62,757 nt of DNA from Phycisphaerae bacterium (GCA_029260235.1 JAJDDP010000040.1:1-62757); one strand, 5' to 3'. Shown: positions 9,318 to 18,859, counted from the stretch's first letter. Numbers and translations are program-made. The notes: a model not told the origin generated them from the sequence alone.

Positions 9318-9958
9318 TCGTTCTTGGAGGATTCTGGATCAGGGGCTGCGAATTGGGACAAGAACCCTTCTGGAGCTGGTTCGTTCGTGCTTAGAGGCGG
9401 GGTTGGCTCTGGCGCTAGCTCTGGAGTCAACTCTGGAGTCGGTTCTAGGGCTGGCTCAGGAACTGGAAGTGGGGCCGTAGCCGCGGTCATGACGTCTTCT
9501 GGCAACGCGGCGGGTATGCCCAGGTGTGCTGGCTTGGCTTGTGCAGTTTTGGGCGCTCGGTAGGCGTTCCGAAGAGAGCTGAATTCCCGCCAACTCCGCC
9601 AACCCGAACTGCCAAACATCACCCCAAAGATGATGTTTATCATTGCTTGGAGACCGCCGCCCAGCACGAGCAGGCCACTCAGTGCCAGCAGTATTCCGAT
9701 AAGCCCGCAGACCACCGCATCGACTGCCAACATGGGCAGCTTGCCGGTGAACAGGAGCACGGCGGTAATAGCCAATGCCCAGCCGCCGAATTCCAGTGTC
9801 GAAGAGAATATCAGGCCCGCTGCCCGCGCCAGCCCTTCGCTCGGAATCCAAACCCCTCTTCCATAGGTGAAGTACAGCATGATCGCCGCACCGAACAGGG
9901 ATGAGCCTGCCGCTGAGCGCACGCGCTGTTGGATGATAGCATCTCTGACGTCAGGCAT
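9314..9958 (-). CDS. Membrane protein with Pro/Glu-rich C-terminal tail
   Basis: I chose the ATG at 9958 (ribosome site AGAGG), giving 214 residues and avoiding an overlap with the stress protein gene. Four hydrophobic segments lie at about residues 12-30, 40-65, 70-95 and 100-115. The C-terminal 75 residues are soluble and contain a run of PEPxLEPTPELTPELAPEPTP-type repeats. The family is not recognised. The repeat region probably forms a stiff extended arm or linker. The stop overlaps the moeB-like start, so the two are probably one transcript. Confidence 0.7.
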   Translation of the reverse strand: MPDVRDAIIQQRVRSAAGSSLFGAAIMLYFTYGRGVWIPSEGLARAAGLIFSSTLEFGGWALAITAVLLFTGKLPMLAVDAVVCGLIGILLALSGLLVLGGGLQAMINIIFGVMFGSSGWRSWREFSSLRNAYRAPKTAQAKPAHLGIPAALPEDVMTAATAPLPVPEPALEPTPELTPELAPEPTPPLSTNEPAPEGFLSQFAAPDPESSKND

Positions 9959-9996
9959 GCCGCTTGCCTCTGGGCCGGGTCTCGGTGCTGCCTGGA

Positions 9997-10470
9997 CTAC
10001 GGCATGACGAATTCGTGCTCGGGATCGCGTACCGTCAGCACCGGGCAGGGAGCCTTGCGGACCACTTTCTCGGCGGTGCTGCCCATCAATACCCACGACA
10101 GCCCGCTTCGGCCATGCGTGGATAAGATGATGATGTCGATGATCGCTTCTCTGGCGTAAACGATAATTTCCTTGAAGGGCAAACCCATCACGACCTTGGT
10201 GACCGGCGCATATTTCAGGCCTACCAAGTATTCATCCGCGAAATGGTCCATGTGCCCCTGGGCGATACCCAGGACATCCTCGGTGGCAATGCCAGCCGGC
10301 ACGCTTTCTGGGCCCATGGCTGTCCAGTATTGATAGGCTTCATCCACCACGTGCAGACAGTGCAATTGGGCGTCGAAGGTTGTGGCAAATTCCCGGGCGT
10401 AGGTCAGCGCGTGGCGCGACGTATCCGAGAAATCGGTAGGGAACAAAATCTTGCCGATCTTGATGGTCAT
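9997..10470 (-). CDS. Universal stress protein (UspA family)
   Basis: A 157-residue cytoplasmic protein of normal length for a single Usp domain. It begins IGKILFPTDFSDTS and ends with the nucleotide-binding signature GSTAEKVVRKAPCPVLTVR, with LSTHGRSG just before it, so it is probably an ATP-binding type. A strong ribosome site (GGAGG) precedes the ATG. It is divergent from lipA with about 165 bases between the two starts, which therefore hold both promoters. The specific role cannot be told from sequence. Confidence 0.9.
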   Translation of the reverse strand: MTIKIGKILFPTDFSDTSRHALTYAREFATTFDAQLHCLHVVDEAYQYWTAMGPESVPAGIATEDVLGIAQGHMDHFADEYLVGLKYAPVTKVVMGLPFKEIIVYAREAIIDIIILSTHGRSGLSWVLMGSTAEKVVRKAPCPVLTVRDPEHEFVMP

Positions 10471-10548
10471 CGCAGAAATACCTCCGTTCGAGCTGGCAGC
10501 CTATGTCAATCTAAATCAATCGTCCCTGCGGCGTCAACTGTCACCGGC

Positions 10549-10576
10549 TTGACGATGGGGAAGGCCCTACTATGAT
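10549..10576 (+). promoter_or_regulatory. Sigma-70-type promoter of the lipA-tmk-holB operon
   Basis: TTGACG (10549-10554), 16-base spacer, TATGAT (10571-10576). Start of transcription would be near 10583, about 50 bases upstream of the lipA ATG. Both boxes match the consensus in five of six positions. Confidence 0.55.
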
Positions 10577-10634
10577 CTACGAACTGCTTGGTATTCTGTT
10601 TAGCATGTTGCATACCGCTGACCTAGATTGAACG

Positions 10635-11582
10635 ATGCTCGAACTGCCAATAATAGCCCAGAACGCGGCAAAACCGATGCGCCGTCTGCCTCCATGGCTC
10701 AAGAGGCCGCTGCCGGTTGGCAAGACCTTCGCTGACACACGCCGGATTGTGGCTGACAGCGGCGTCGCTACCGTCTGCGAAGAAGCCCGCTGCCCGAATC
10801 TCTCCGAGTGCTGGTCAGCCGGGACCGCCACGTTCATGATTCTGGGCGATAAATGCACCCGGCGTTGCCACTATTGCGCCGTAGAGACCGCCAAGCCCGA
10901 TCCGCCCGAGGTAGACGAACCCCTCCGATTGGGCCGGGCAGCTGCCCAGATGGATCTTTCGCATGTAGTCATCACTTCGGTAGCCCGGGATGACCTCCCA
11001 GACGAAGGGGCGGGCCACTTCGCCGAGTGCGTCCGGCAGATTCGCCATGCCTGTTCGAGCACCACGGTCGAGGTTTTACCGGCTGATCTTCATGCCAGGC
11101 CTGAATTAGTGGCCACGCTTTGCGACGCCGAGCCCGATATCTACAACCACAACATCGAAACGGTCGAACGTCTGACGCCAGCGATCAGGCCTCAGGGGAA
11201 ATACCATCGATCCTTGGAGGTCTTGCGGCTGGTCAAGGAAGTATCGCCGGACATGCTGACCAAATCGGGCATCATGGTGGGTTTGGGCGAGTCCCAGGAA
11301 GAGGTCATCGGCACCTTCGAGGACTTGGCTGAGGTGGGCTGCGACGTGTTGACCGTCGGGCAATACCTTCAGCCCACCCCGCAGCATGTCCCCATTGACC
11401 GCTTCTATCATCCTGACGAGTTCGATAAGTTAGCCAAGGTGGCTGAGGCACTTGGATTCTTGAGCGTAGCCTCCGGGCCGTTCGTGCGATCCAGTTATAA
11501 TGCCGGCAAGGTGTTCGAGCGCACCCGAGCAGCTCGCTTGACCGCCGCCGGTAAGCCCGACACCTCATCTTCGACTGACTAG
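10635..11582 (+). CDS. lipA: Lipoyl synthase
   Basis: A radical SAM enzyme of 315 residues that inserts two sulfur atoms into protein-bound octanoate to make lipoyl groups. The auxiliary cluster cysteines are C48, C53 and C59 (CEEARCPNLSEC); the radical SAM cysteines are C74, C78 and C81 (CTRRCHYC). The C-terminal RSSYNAG contains the serine that ligates the auxiliary cluster. An internal ATG at 10677 (residue 15) is an alternative start. It leads a three-gene operon with tmk and holB, with 15 bases to the next start; the combination has no obvious functional logic. Confidence 0.96.
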   Translation: MLELPIIAQNAAKPMRRLPPWLKRPLPVGKTFADTRRIVADSGVATVCEEARCPNLSECWSAGTATFMILGDKCTRRCHYCAVETAKPDPPEVDEPLRLGRAAAQMDLSHVVITSVARDDLPDEGAGHFAECVRQIRHACSSTTVEVLPADLHARPELVATLCDAEPDIYNHNIETVERLTPAIRPQGKYHRSLEVLRLVKEVSPDMLTKSGIMVGLGESQEEVIGTFEDLAEVGCDVLTVGQYLQPTPQHVPIDRFYHPDEFDKLAKVAEALGFLSVASGPFVRSSYNAGKVFERTRAARLTAAGKPDTSSSTD

Positions 11583-11597
11583 CCAACAGGAGTCATT

Positions 11598-12308
11598 GTG
11601 GAAATCGACGTCCGCCAGTTGGCTGAGAAACTCTCGGGAAGATTCATTGTCTTTGATGGCCCCGATGGCTGTGGCAAGACGACGCAGCGCGACTTGCTGG
11701 GTCAAGCCCTATCCGACGCTGGCTGCAATGTGGTCAAGTGCAAAGACCCAGGCGGAACAGCCATCGGCAACCGGATTCGGCACATCCTGCTTGACTATGA
11801 CCTGTCAAAGATGGATGTCCGCTGCGAGGCGATGCTGTTCATGGCTTCTCGGGCACAACTGGTTGGCGAGTTGGTCGATCCTGCCCTGGCTGAGGGCAAG
11901 GTGGTCATCTGTGACCGCTACGTCTCCTCGACCTGTGCGTACCAGGGTGCCCAGGGTTACGACATCAAGCGGGTGATTGAGGTTGCACCTTTCGCTATCG
12001 GCGACCGCTGGCCTGATGCCACCATCGTGTTGGATATTGATGTGGAAACGGGTTTCTCGCGAACGGGCAGACAACGGCACCACGTGGGCAAGAACCGCAA
12101 GAAGTATGCCGGACAGCAGAACATGTTCGACGGCGCCCAGACCGATGCCATGGAGGCTCGACCCGTCGAATTCCACCGAAAGGTCCGTGAAATCTTCCTG
12201 CAGTTGGAACAGTTCTACCCCAGCAAGGTCGTCACCGTCGACGCCCGGGATGAAGCCGGCGTTGTTCATGCCAATGTGCTAGAGGTGCTAAGCAGTGTCA
12301 AGCTTTGA
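11598..12308 (+). CDS. tmk: Thymidylate kinase
   Basis: Starts with GTG behind AACAGGAG. It phosphorylates dTMP to dTDP for DNA synthesis. The P-loop FDGPDGCGKTTQ lies at residues 19-30, and the DRYVSSTCAYQG motif (about 107-118) holds the thymidine-binding site. The DRxE-type motif near the LID seen in E. coli reads TDAMEARP here, and the LID itself (SRTGRQRHH) is basic. The length of 236 is slightly above average (about 210). The stop overlaps the start of holB by 14 bases, a common tmk-holB arrangement. Confidence 0.93.
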   Translation: MEIDVRQLAEKLSGRFIVFDGPDGCGKTTQRDLLGQALSDAGCNVVKCKDPGGTAIGNRIRHILLDYDLSKMDVRCEAMLFMASRAQLVGELVDPALAEGKVVICDRYVSSTCAYQGAQGYDIKRVIEVAPFAIGDRWPDATIVLDIDVETGFSRTGRQRHHVGKNRKKYAGQQNMFDGAQTDAMEARPVEFHRKVREIFLQLEQFYPSKVVTVDARDEAGVVHANVLEVLSSVKL

Positions 12309-13425
12309 CATTCAACACCAGGATCGGGCCTACCGTTTGGTGCAGCGGGCAATGTCCGCCGAACGGCTGCCCCATGCCTACATATTCCATGGCCCTGACG
12401 GCGTCGGCAAAGAGACCTTCGCCCGTGGACTAGCCGCTGTACTGCTATGCAAGCATTCGCGCGAAGTGCCACCTTCCGACGAGCCAGTCGGCCGGCAGCG
12501 AGAAACACAGGCCTGCCGAGAATGTAGCGACTGTCTGACCGTGCAAGCCCAAACCCACCCCGATCTGCACTTGATCTACCGCCAGCTGATCAAGTTTCAC
12601 GATGATAGCGCAGTGCGGCGGCGCAAGGGTGCCGACATTGGCGTTGATGTCATTCGCCAATTCGTGATCGACAAGGTCGGGCATAAGCCGGTTCAGGGCC
12701 AAGCCAAGGTTTTCATCATCCGCCAAGCTGATCGCATCACGCCCCAAGCTCAGAACGCCCTGCTCAAGACGCTCGAAGAACCACCGGCTACGACCTTCAT
12801 CATCATGTTGGTTTCTTCGTTGGACCGACTGCTCCCGACTACGCGGTCCCGCTGTCAGTTGATTCCCTTCGGGACGCTGCCCAACGATTTTGTGGCGGCG
12901 CGGTTGACAGAACTGGTCCCTGGTACTTCAGCCAGCCAAGCGATGTTGATGGCCCGCCTAGCCCAGGGCAGCTTGGGCGTAGCGGCACAATATGTCCAAG
13001 ATGGTCTTGGCGAATTCAATGATCGGCTGATCAAGGCGTTGCAGAATCTGTCCAAGCAGCCGGTGGCTGAGGTCAGCGGTCGCCTTGAGCAGGAAGCAAA
13101 GACGCTAGGCGACGCCCACAAGGCAGAAGATCCTGAAATAACCGATACCCAAGCCCAGCGCCGCGGCTTGAAGACCTTGTTCAGCTTGGCGGCTATGTGG
13201 TATCGGGACGTATTGCACACCGCCTATGAATCGACCGACATGTTAGCCAACGCCGGATTGACCAAAGAATTGGCGGTAGCCAGCGCCACCTGCAGCCCAG
13301 GTCAAGCCGCGGCAGCCATTGCCCAATTGGCAGAGGCCCAGAGTCAGATCGACCTCAACGTAAACACGAAACTCTGCCTGGAGAGCCTGATCATCCGCTT
13401 AACGAGTTTGACCGCGCGGCGATGA
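12295..13425 (+). CDS. holB: DNA polymerase III delta' subunit
   Basis: The clamp-loader subunit that helps open and load the sliding clamp. Walker A is GPDGVGKE (33-40), a zinc-binding cysteine set is C52, C74, C77 and C80 (the CRECSDC run), the TLEEPP motif is present, and SRC at TTRSRC supplies the arginine-finger equivalent. Length is 376. It begins with GTG inside the end of tmk, so translation is coupled. It could also be read as DnaX-like, but the tau/gamma C-terminal domains are absent. Confidence 0.9.
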   Translation: MSSFDIQHQDRAYRLVQRAMSAERLPHAYIFHGPDGVGKETFARGLAAVLLCKHSREVPPSDEPVGRQRETQACRECSDCLTVQAQTHPDLHLIYRQLIKFHDDSAVRRRKGADIGVDVIRQFVIDKVGHKPVQGQAKVFIIRQADRITPQAQNALLKTLEEPPATTFIIMLVSSLDRLLPTTRSRCQLIPFGTLPNDFVAARLTELVPGTSASQAMLMARLAQGSLGVAAQYVQDGLGEFNDRLIKALQNLSKQPVAEVSGRLEQEAKTLGDAHKAEDPEITDTQAQRRGLKTLFSLAAMWYRDVLHTAYESTDMLANAGLTKELAVASATCSPGQAAAAIAQLAEAQSQIDLNVNTKLCLESLIIRLTSLTARR

Positions 13426-13564
13426 GCGAGCAACGGCCTGAGCCACCAAGGCACGAACATACTAAGGAAAGCCAGCCGCCGAAGTTTCTAGACGCTTACC
13501 TTCTGACTTGCCGTTCTTAGTGGCTCCTTCAGGCTCCCGATTTGGTCGCCTTGAGTTTTGTGGT

Positions 13565-13894
13565 TCAATGTTGTCTTGGTCTTTGCATGACGAGTCTGCT
13601 GACGGCATGTGCAGTTCTCTCTGCTTGGTCGCGCCCGGGCCATAGCGGTTCGGGGGTCGCTTCGTGCAAGGTGTCGCATTTCAGCTCGGTGCCGAAGTCG
13701 CGTTGGAAGCGGGCGAAGTCTTCTAGGTCGATGTCGGTGCCGCGATCTAGGTCGAAGCTTAACGGGACATGGGCATCGAAGCACTCGACGTTGGGGCCGT
13801 TGAAGACCGTTTGGCGGGTGAAGTTGCTAACCCCGGCAAAGCGTGCGCAGTCAGCCAAGTCGATCTTCCAGTCGCCCTGCCAAGCCCTCGTCGC
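13565..13894 (-). pseudogene. Decayed dockerin-type (EF-hand) fragment
   Basis: On the minus strand the frame reads GDWKIDLADCARF and then FDLDRGTDIDLEDFARFQRDF. These resemble two consecutive dockerin or thrombospondin-type calcium loops (compare DGDADVDLVD in the intact protein at 34007-35521). The first loop has lost its calcium aspartates (DWK instead of DGD). Two in-frame TAG codons lie just upstream (13894-13899) and no ribosome site or start is seen, so the fragment is probably a relic of a larger exported protein. Confidence 0.5.
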
Positions 13895-14635
13895 CTACTA
13901 TCGATCGTGAAGCTGCTAAGACAAGCACCCATCGACCCAAAGCACTCACCCGGCATCCCCCTGGGCCAAGCTCCAATGACTCCGATTGCGCCATCGGTAT
14001 CTCCTTACGAATTGGTGATGCCTGAGAACAAACAGCAACAAGAGAACTGGGCCGTCAATTTGACATTTTGCCGCCGCCGCTGCTTCGCCCGCGAATTGGG
14101 GTCACTATCTGCTGGGGACGGATAGATCCACTAGACCGATCTTTAGTGACCTAGCCCGGGAAGAGGTAATCCCTCCCAATCTGTGTTCTCCGCTGACAGT
14201 TGGCCCTGCTGGTGATGTCAGCATCGGGGGCTTAGAGATGGTTTCAATTCCCTCTGTGGCACCGGCTTCTAGCCGGTGGGCGTGCTGTAGGATGCAGATC
14301 CTTCGGGTACTGAAACAGTCTCTTAGTTATCCAGGCCAACATCGAGGGCGAGTTCGCCGTCCGGACTGCCGGCGGATTCATGCATGTCAAGGCGAGTAGC
14401 AGATTCAGAGGTTCTGAACTATGGCCCAACTCTCCACTCCAAACTAGCCCCAATTCTCTGACGCCTGCAGCTAGGTCAATGATCTTCCGGCGGCGGATGG
14501 GTCCCGCCGGGGGGCCGCGAATCGGTCACCCCGTAGATTTTGCCGCAATGCCACATTGGAGTGTTCTCAGATTCGGCTTTCATTTTTCTGGGCTAAGTGC
14601 CGATAAGTCCCAAAACCGTCCTTGGGAGATGTGAC
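13895..14635. other. Gene-poor stretch between holB and a methyltransferase
   Basis: About 740 bases with no gene I can support. Between 14330 and 14420 the plus frame reads like old coding sequence (QANIEGEFAVRTAGGF) but it loses coherence quickly and lacks a start. A hairpin, CCGGCTTCTAGCCGG, lies near 14262-14276. Nothing else is recognised. It may be a graveyard of decayed exported-protein genes. Confidence 0.4.
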
Positions 14636-15502
14636 ATGGCTATGCCCGTCTTGGTTGAGCGGATCGTTGGTGCCTTTCGGAGAGGCTCAAACGTGCAGGG
14701 TTGGAATTCCTTCGTCGGCGTTTCAAACCCGTCTTCGACTCCATTGCAGGCGGCGTTTGTGAAGCTGCGCGAAGGAGAGATTTCTGAGGCGGAGCTGCGA
14801 CTGGTCGAGCGCATCGAGGATCGCCGCAACGAACTTAGCCAAAGCGAAGTGGTCGCGACTTACCAAGATTTCGGTGCCGGTGATCCGGACCACCCGCACA
14901 CCGAACAACAACTCATCGACGGCGTCTGTCAAGAACGCCGGGTGGCAGACTTGGTCAAAGCCAGCGTGCCTCAGGATTGGGGCATGATTCTCTTTCGATT
15001 GATCCGCCAGTACAAGCCGTCGCGCCTCTTGGAATTGGGATCGGCGATGGGTATCTCCGGCTCTTACCAATCCGCCGCACTTTGGTTGAACAATCTCGGG
15101 CACCTTTTCACCCTTGAAGGCTGCCCCCAAATGGCTGAGCACGCCCAGGGCTCCATCTCCCGCGTTGCTGCAGATCGGGCGACTCTTATCCGAGGCCGGT
15201 TTCAGGACACACTCGATAGCGTGCTCACGGAAATGGGTGGCGTCGATTTTGCGTTCATCGACGGGCACCACGACGAAGAGGCGACCATCGGATACTGGAA
15301 CCAAATCCGTCCGCGTCTGAGCAGCTCATCTTTGGTCATTTTTGATGACTGTGATTGGTCCGATGGGATGCAACGGGCTTGGCGAAGTATCTCAGATGAT
15401 GACGAGGTTTCCTGTGCTGTGGACCTGGGCAAATTTGGTCTCTGTTTATGCAATGCCGCAGACAAGATCGAGCCTGAGCACTTTTCGTTCTCGCTCACCT
15501 GA
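14636..15502 (+). CDS. Class I SAM-dependent methyltransferase (Methyltransf_24-like)
   Basis: I chose ATG 14636, preceded by GGGAG, giving 288 residues; an upstream in-frame GTG at 14597 has no ribosome site. The Rossmann SAM loop is LLELGSAMGISGSY, followed by the acidic strand end FTLEGCPQMA, and FAFIDGHHDEEATIGYW near the active site. The N-terminal 130 residues are helical without recognised domain. The DGHHDEEAT pattern is typical of O-methyltransferases acting on sugars or catechol-like acceptors. The substrate is unknown. It is convergent with the HtrA-like gene. Confidence 0.8.
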   Translation: MAMPVLVERIVGAFRRGSNVQGWNSFVGVSNPSSTPLQAAFVKLREGEISEAELRLVERIEDRRNELSQSEVVATYQDFGAGDPDHPHTEQQLIDGVCQERRVADLVKASVPQDWGMILFRLIRQYKPSRLLELGSAMGISGSYQSAALWLNNLGHLFTLEGCPQMAEHAQGSISRVAADRATLIRGRFQDTLDSVLTEMGGVDFAFIDGHHDEEATIGYWNQIRPRLSSSSLVIFDDCDWSDGMQRAWRSISDDDEVSCAVDLGKFGLCLCNAADKIEPEHFSFSLT

Positions 15503-15517
15503 CCCGGGGCGCGGCGC

Positions 15518-16675
15518 TCATCGTCGGGACCAGAGGGCTACGTCTACGCTGATCATCTGTCCGCTCCGCTCAACAGACAGTCGAACCTGTTCTTGCCGTA
15601 GATTGCTCCGAACCAGTTCAGCCAGTTGAGCCGCACCACTTACAGGTTGACCATTGAAAGTGATGATCGAGTCTCCGATGCGCAGACCGGCGGTGGCAGC
15701 GGGGCTGTTAGCCATAATGTGCTGGACGGTGGTTGTGTTGCGGTGCCTTGGACAAGCACAGATGCCGACGCCCAGATAGCTATGATCGACGGGCATACCC
15801 TTGGTTAGTCGCTCTACCACGCTGAGGATGTAATCTGTCATCGGAATGGCATAGCCCGTCCGTCGGCCGGTGGATCGGCGGGTGACGGCTGCAGTGTTGA
15901 TGCCGATGACCCGTCCGCAGCTGTCCACCAAAGGGCCTCCACTGTGGCCTGGTTTCAGCGGAACCGTGGATTCGATCATGTGGCCATAGTAGCTGGCGTT
16001 GCTGGGATCAAGAGCAGTCTGGAGCGATCGATTCCATGCCGTGACTTCGCCCGACAGCGCAGTTGGCCCGTGCTCCGGCAGCTCGCCGGGGCTGTAGCCA
16101 ACGGCTACCACTTCTTGCCCTAGGGCGTTGTTCTCGCCTCGCCCAAGAGAGGCTGCGAATCCCAAAGTTCGGTCTATCGAAAGGACGGCGAGGTCGTCGA
16201 GCGGATCCGCCCCCACAAGCCGGGCTTGGGTCCAACCCAGGCCGGCTACCCAGACTTCCAGATCGTCCACTTCTCGCACTACATGGAAGTTGGTCAAGAC
16301 GAGGCCCAGCGTGTCGATGATGACGCCGCTGCCCTCCACAAGGAATTGCCGGTCCTTCTCCGAAGAGACCATAGAAGCTGAGGCCTTGCCTCTTGATCGA
16401 AGTCGAACTCCACGGATTGCGACCGTGTACCGGCTGGCGGTTTCGGTTACAGAGGAGAATTCCTGGTCGGGTAGATGAGGAGCGGGTGAAGAATTGGTGA
16501 AGGCTGGACGTCGGCTAGGAGAAGTGCCGCCGACCAGAATCAAATCTGTCCGGCAGGGTGTTTGTACAGGTCTTGCTGGTCCCCGGCGTGTCCTGGCGCC
16601 GTGTTGAAGCGGCTGAGCGCATCCATGAATGCACAGCAGCAGGGCAATGCCCAGCAGTCGTTTGCGGAATACCAT
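15518..16675 (-). CDS. HtrA/DegP-like serine protease, lipoprotein, single PDZ
   Basis: I chose the ATG at 16675, preceded by GAGGG, giving 385 residues. The first 20 residues (VFRKRLLGIALLLCIHGC) form a signal peptide with a possible lipobox. The trypsin-like triad is visible: His in TNFHVVR, Asp in DDLAVL and Ser in GHSGGPL. One PDZ domain follows (about residues 275-370, GVGICAC, ATAGLRIGDSI). Together they suggest an envelope protease or chaperone. It differs from the second HtrA at 36184-37524, which has two PDZ domains and no lipobox. Confidence 0.85.
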   Translation of the reverse strand: MVFRKRLLGIALLLCIHGCAQPLQHGARTRRGPARPVQTPCRTDLILVGGTSPSRRPAFTNSSPAPHLPDQEFSSVTETASRYTVAIRGVRLRSRGKASASMVSSEKDRQFLVEGSGVIIDTLGLVLTNFHVVREVDDLEVWVAGLGWTQARLVGADPLDDLAVLSIDRTLGFAASLGRGENNALGQEVVAVGYSPGELPEHGPTALSGEVTAWNRSLQTALDPSNASYYGHMIESTVPLKPGHSGGPLVDSCGRVIGINTAAVTRRSTGRRTGYAIPMTDYILSVVERLTKGMPVDHSYLGVGICACPRHRNTTTVQHIMANSPAATAGLRIGDSIITFNGQPVSGAAQLAELVRSNLRQEQVRLSVERSGQMISVDVALWSRR

Positions 16676-16874
16676 CTCTAGCTGTCCCTCGACGGCGATC
16701 ATTCAACCGAAGACTGTCCCAAGGGAAAGCTACGATACGGACAAGAGGCCCGCAAAATGGATTGCTGCCCAAACGACGGCGGCGACCCATAATAGGCTAT
16801 GCTGAGGCAGTGTAGCGGCGCGAGAATGTAGCCCGGGGGCGGCGCGTAGCTGGAATCGACTTGTGAGCGTTTGC

Positions 16875-17720
16875 TCAGTCCGGTAAGTCGTACTCGCAGG
16901 GGGATCTGTCTTGTTGCTTGGTGATCGCGACGAAGTCGTAGGCGTATCGTCTGATCATCCAGTGCCACAGCTTGGCCATCGGCCAACGGGCGGTGCGGGC
17001 GATGATGGGGCTTTTGAGGAACTTAGCGGGTACCGCCTGATGCCCCAGGTGTTCAAAGGGCTGCGTCAGTTTTCGGCAAGAGTAGAAGGTGTTCACGGAC
17101 AAGGTGAATTCGTACGGACGGCCCAAGATGCGCATGGCGATGAACGACCGCATTCGATTGGGCAGCAGAGAAATCAGCGGCAGGTGGAAGATAGAATCGC
17201 TGCCCATGCTCTTGAGGGCGGGCGATGTATGGACCAGGGCCAACCCGCCCGGCTTCAGCACGCGCAGCAATTCGTCGAAAAATCTGCCCAGGTCATGGAC
17301 GTGTTCGATGACAGCCATGCTAATGACCACATCGTAGCTCGTATTCCCGAATGGCCAGTCGTCGTTGCAATCAAACAGGGAATGATCGAGTGTTCCGTCG
17401 GCCTCCAATTGCGTCTTAAGATCGTCATAATCGTAGTCGTAGAGATCTGCGGCTGTGCAGTTTGCCCCTCGGGCACACAGGGCAGCTACATCACCTCCGT
17501 GGGCAGAGCCGACATCCAGCACGTGCTTGCCAGCGAGGCTGCCCACGCGGCACTCGATTTCATCGGCCAACCTCAGCCCGCGTTCAAAGAGGCTGGTCCT
17601 CCAGGCCCGGGCCGCCTTGGATGGTGTATGGTCATTGACGGCCTTGCCGAAGCGCTGGCGGAAGGTCTGGATCCGATCCGCTCTGACTGGGCGATGCACT
17701 TCGTGTGGTAGCGCGGTCAT
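16875..17720 (-). CDS. Class I SAM-dependent methyltransferase (Methyltransf_11/23 type)
   Basis: From ATG 17720 (overlapping the upstream stop as ATGA) it is 281 residues. The SAM-binding loop HVLDVGSAHGGDV, then AADLYDYDYDD, then SMAVIEHVHDLGRFFDELLRVLKPGG are classic for small-molecule or sugar methyltransferases. It is the last gene of a tight three-gene run with a CelD/GNAT-like protein and a polysaccharide deacetylase, so it probably modifies a glycan or glycan precursor. Confidence 0.85.
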   Translation of the reverse strand: MTALPHEVHRPVRADRIQTFRQRFGKAVNDHTPSKAARAWRTSLFERGLRLADEIECRVGSLAGKHVLDVGSAHGGDVAALCARGANCTAADLYDYDYDDLKTQLEADGTLDHSLFDCNDDWPFGNTSYDVVISMAVIEHVHDLGRFFDELLRVLKPGGLALVHTSPALKSMGSDSIFHLPLISLLPNRMRSFIAMRILGRPYEFTLSVNTFYSCRKLTQPFEHLGHQAVPAKFLKSPIIARTARWPMAKLWHWMIRRYAYDFVAITKQQDRSPCEYDLPD

Positions 17721-18859
17721 TTTGCAGCTCCTGCCAGCGTGCGCTTCAGCCGCTGCCACTGAGCGTCACCCAGCGTTCCTTGGACAGCTGCCTTGATTCG
17801 ATCCTTCAGGCGTTCAGCTGCCAGTCCTATGCGGGCTTTACGACTGCAGGCTACGACAAGAGTGGATTGCCGCACATGTTTCGATGCCCATCGGGCTTTG
17901 TAGAGTTCGTCTCCGCGAAGGAAGTCATATCTCTGAGCGCCTTCCTTGATGGCCTGTTCGATACTGGCAGCCATCACCACGACTCCAGGGCTGGCCACCG
18001 CACAATCTGGATTCCAGCCCATCTGATAGAAGGAAGCGGTGCCTTGCCAATGGAAGGCGAGCAGCACAGCTTCAATGGCGCCAGCCAGCTCGAGCACATA
18101 GGCCCGGGCCCAACCACGATCACATCCAAACGAACAGAACCGCCGCAGGAAGTCTTGCTTCTCGGGGTTCTGGAAGATGCCGTCTTGTCCGTCTCGCTGC
18201 CAACGAAGTTCGTGCAGCCTAAACAGGCTGCTTAGCGCCCAATCGACGTCGTTCGCGGTGCTCGCCATGTGCACGGCTGCACCGCTCATCTTGGCTAGAT
18301 CGCGTTTCCTTCGGCGAATGTGATAACGCATGTTGGAAGACAAACCAGCCTGGTAATCCTCGAACGTATTTGGCAAATCCGTGTAGGGCACGATGCGATG
18401 TTCCCGGCAGTGATGGGGGAAGCCGTGGTCCGTCGCCCAGTTGGTCAAGCTTTGCAAGGTGGGGGAGTCCGGGGCCAATTCTCCGATCACCAAGCCGTCA
18501 TACATTTGCTCAGAGTCGAAGTAACGCGTCAAGGCTTTGATGCAATCCAGATGGATCGCTTCTGTGGACAACAAGTCCAAGTGGTCGCCGCACACCTGTT
18601 CCCGGCCCATCTGCTCGAACCAATGGCTTGAGCGGGTTCGATCAACACAGCCAGGAAACAATCCAACCACTCGGCCAGTCGCATCTTGCACGGTCAACAC
18701 GACGGGATCCGCAGTTCGGCCCACGGTATCGGCCCAGCACTTGCACCACGGATAGGTGGAGAACAGACTTGCCCGGGGGCTGATTGCGCTGAGGAGCTCC
18801 CACTCTGCCCGCAAGGCAGCATCGTTCAAATCATGATGTTCAAAGACGGTCAGATCCAT
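17717..18859 (-). CDS. CelD/BioF2-type GNAT acetyltransferase
   Basis: From ATG 18859 it has 380 residues and overlaps the deacetylase gene end by 10 bases. Motifs include SMRYHIRRRKRDLAK-like sequence (about 180-195), LFRLHELRWQRDGQDG, FYQMGWNPD and a YDFLRGDELYKARWA run, all typical of the GNAT_6 (BioF2-like/CelD) family that acts with exopolysaccharide synthesis or PEP-CTERM loci. It probably transfers an acyl or aminoacyl group to a glycan or lipid. The exact donor and acceptor are unknown. Confidence 0.75.
   Translation of the reverse strand: MDLTVFEHHDLNDAALRAEWELLSAISPRASLFSTYPWCKCWADTVGRTADPVVLTVQDATGRVVGLFPGCVDRTRSSHWFEQMGREQVCGDHLDLLSTEAIHLDCIKALTRYFDSEQMYDGLVIGELAPDSPTLQSLTNWATDHGFPHHCREHRIVPYTDLPNTFEDYQAGLSSNMRYHIRRRKRDLAKMSGAAVHMASTANDVDWALSSLFRLHELRWQRDGQDGIFQNPEKQDFLRRFCSFGCDRGWARAYVLELAGAIEAVLLAFHWQGTASFYQMGWNPDCAVASPGVVVMAASIEQAIKEGAQRYDFLRGDELYKARWASKHVRQSTLVVACSRKARIGLAAERLKDRIKAAVQGTLGDAQWQRLKRTLAGAAK

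Noticed and set aside
14235-14330. CRISPR-like GTTTCAATTCCC word and hairpin
   Set aside because: It occurs only once in the region, with no spacing array or cas genes.
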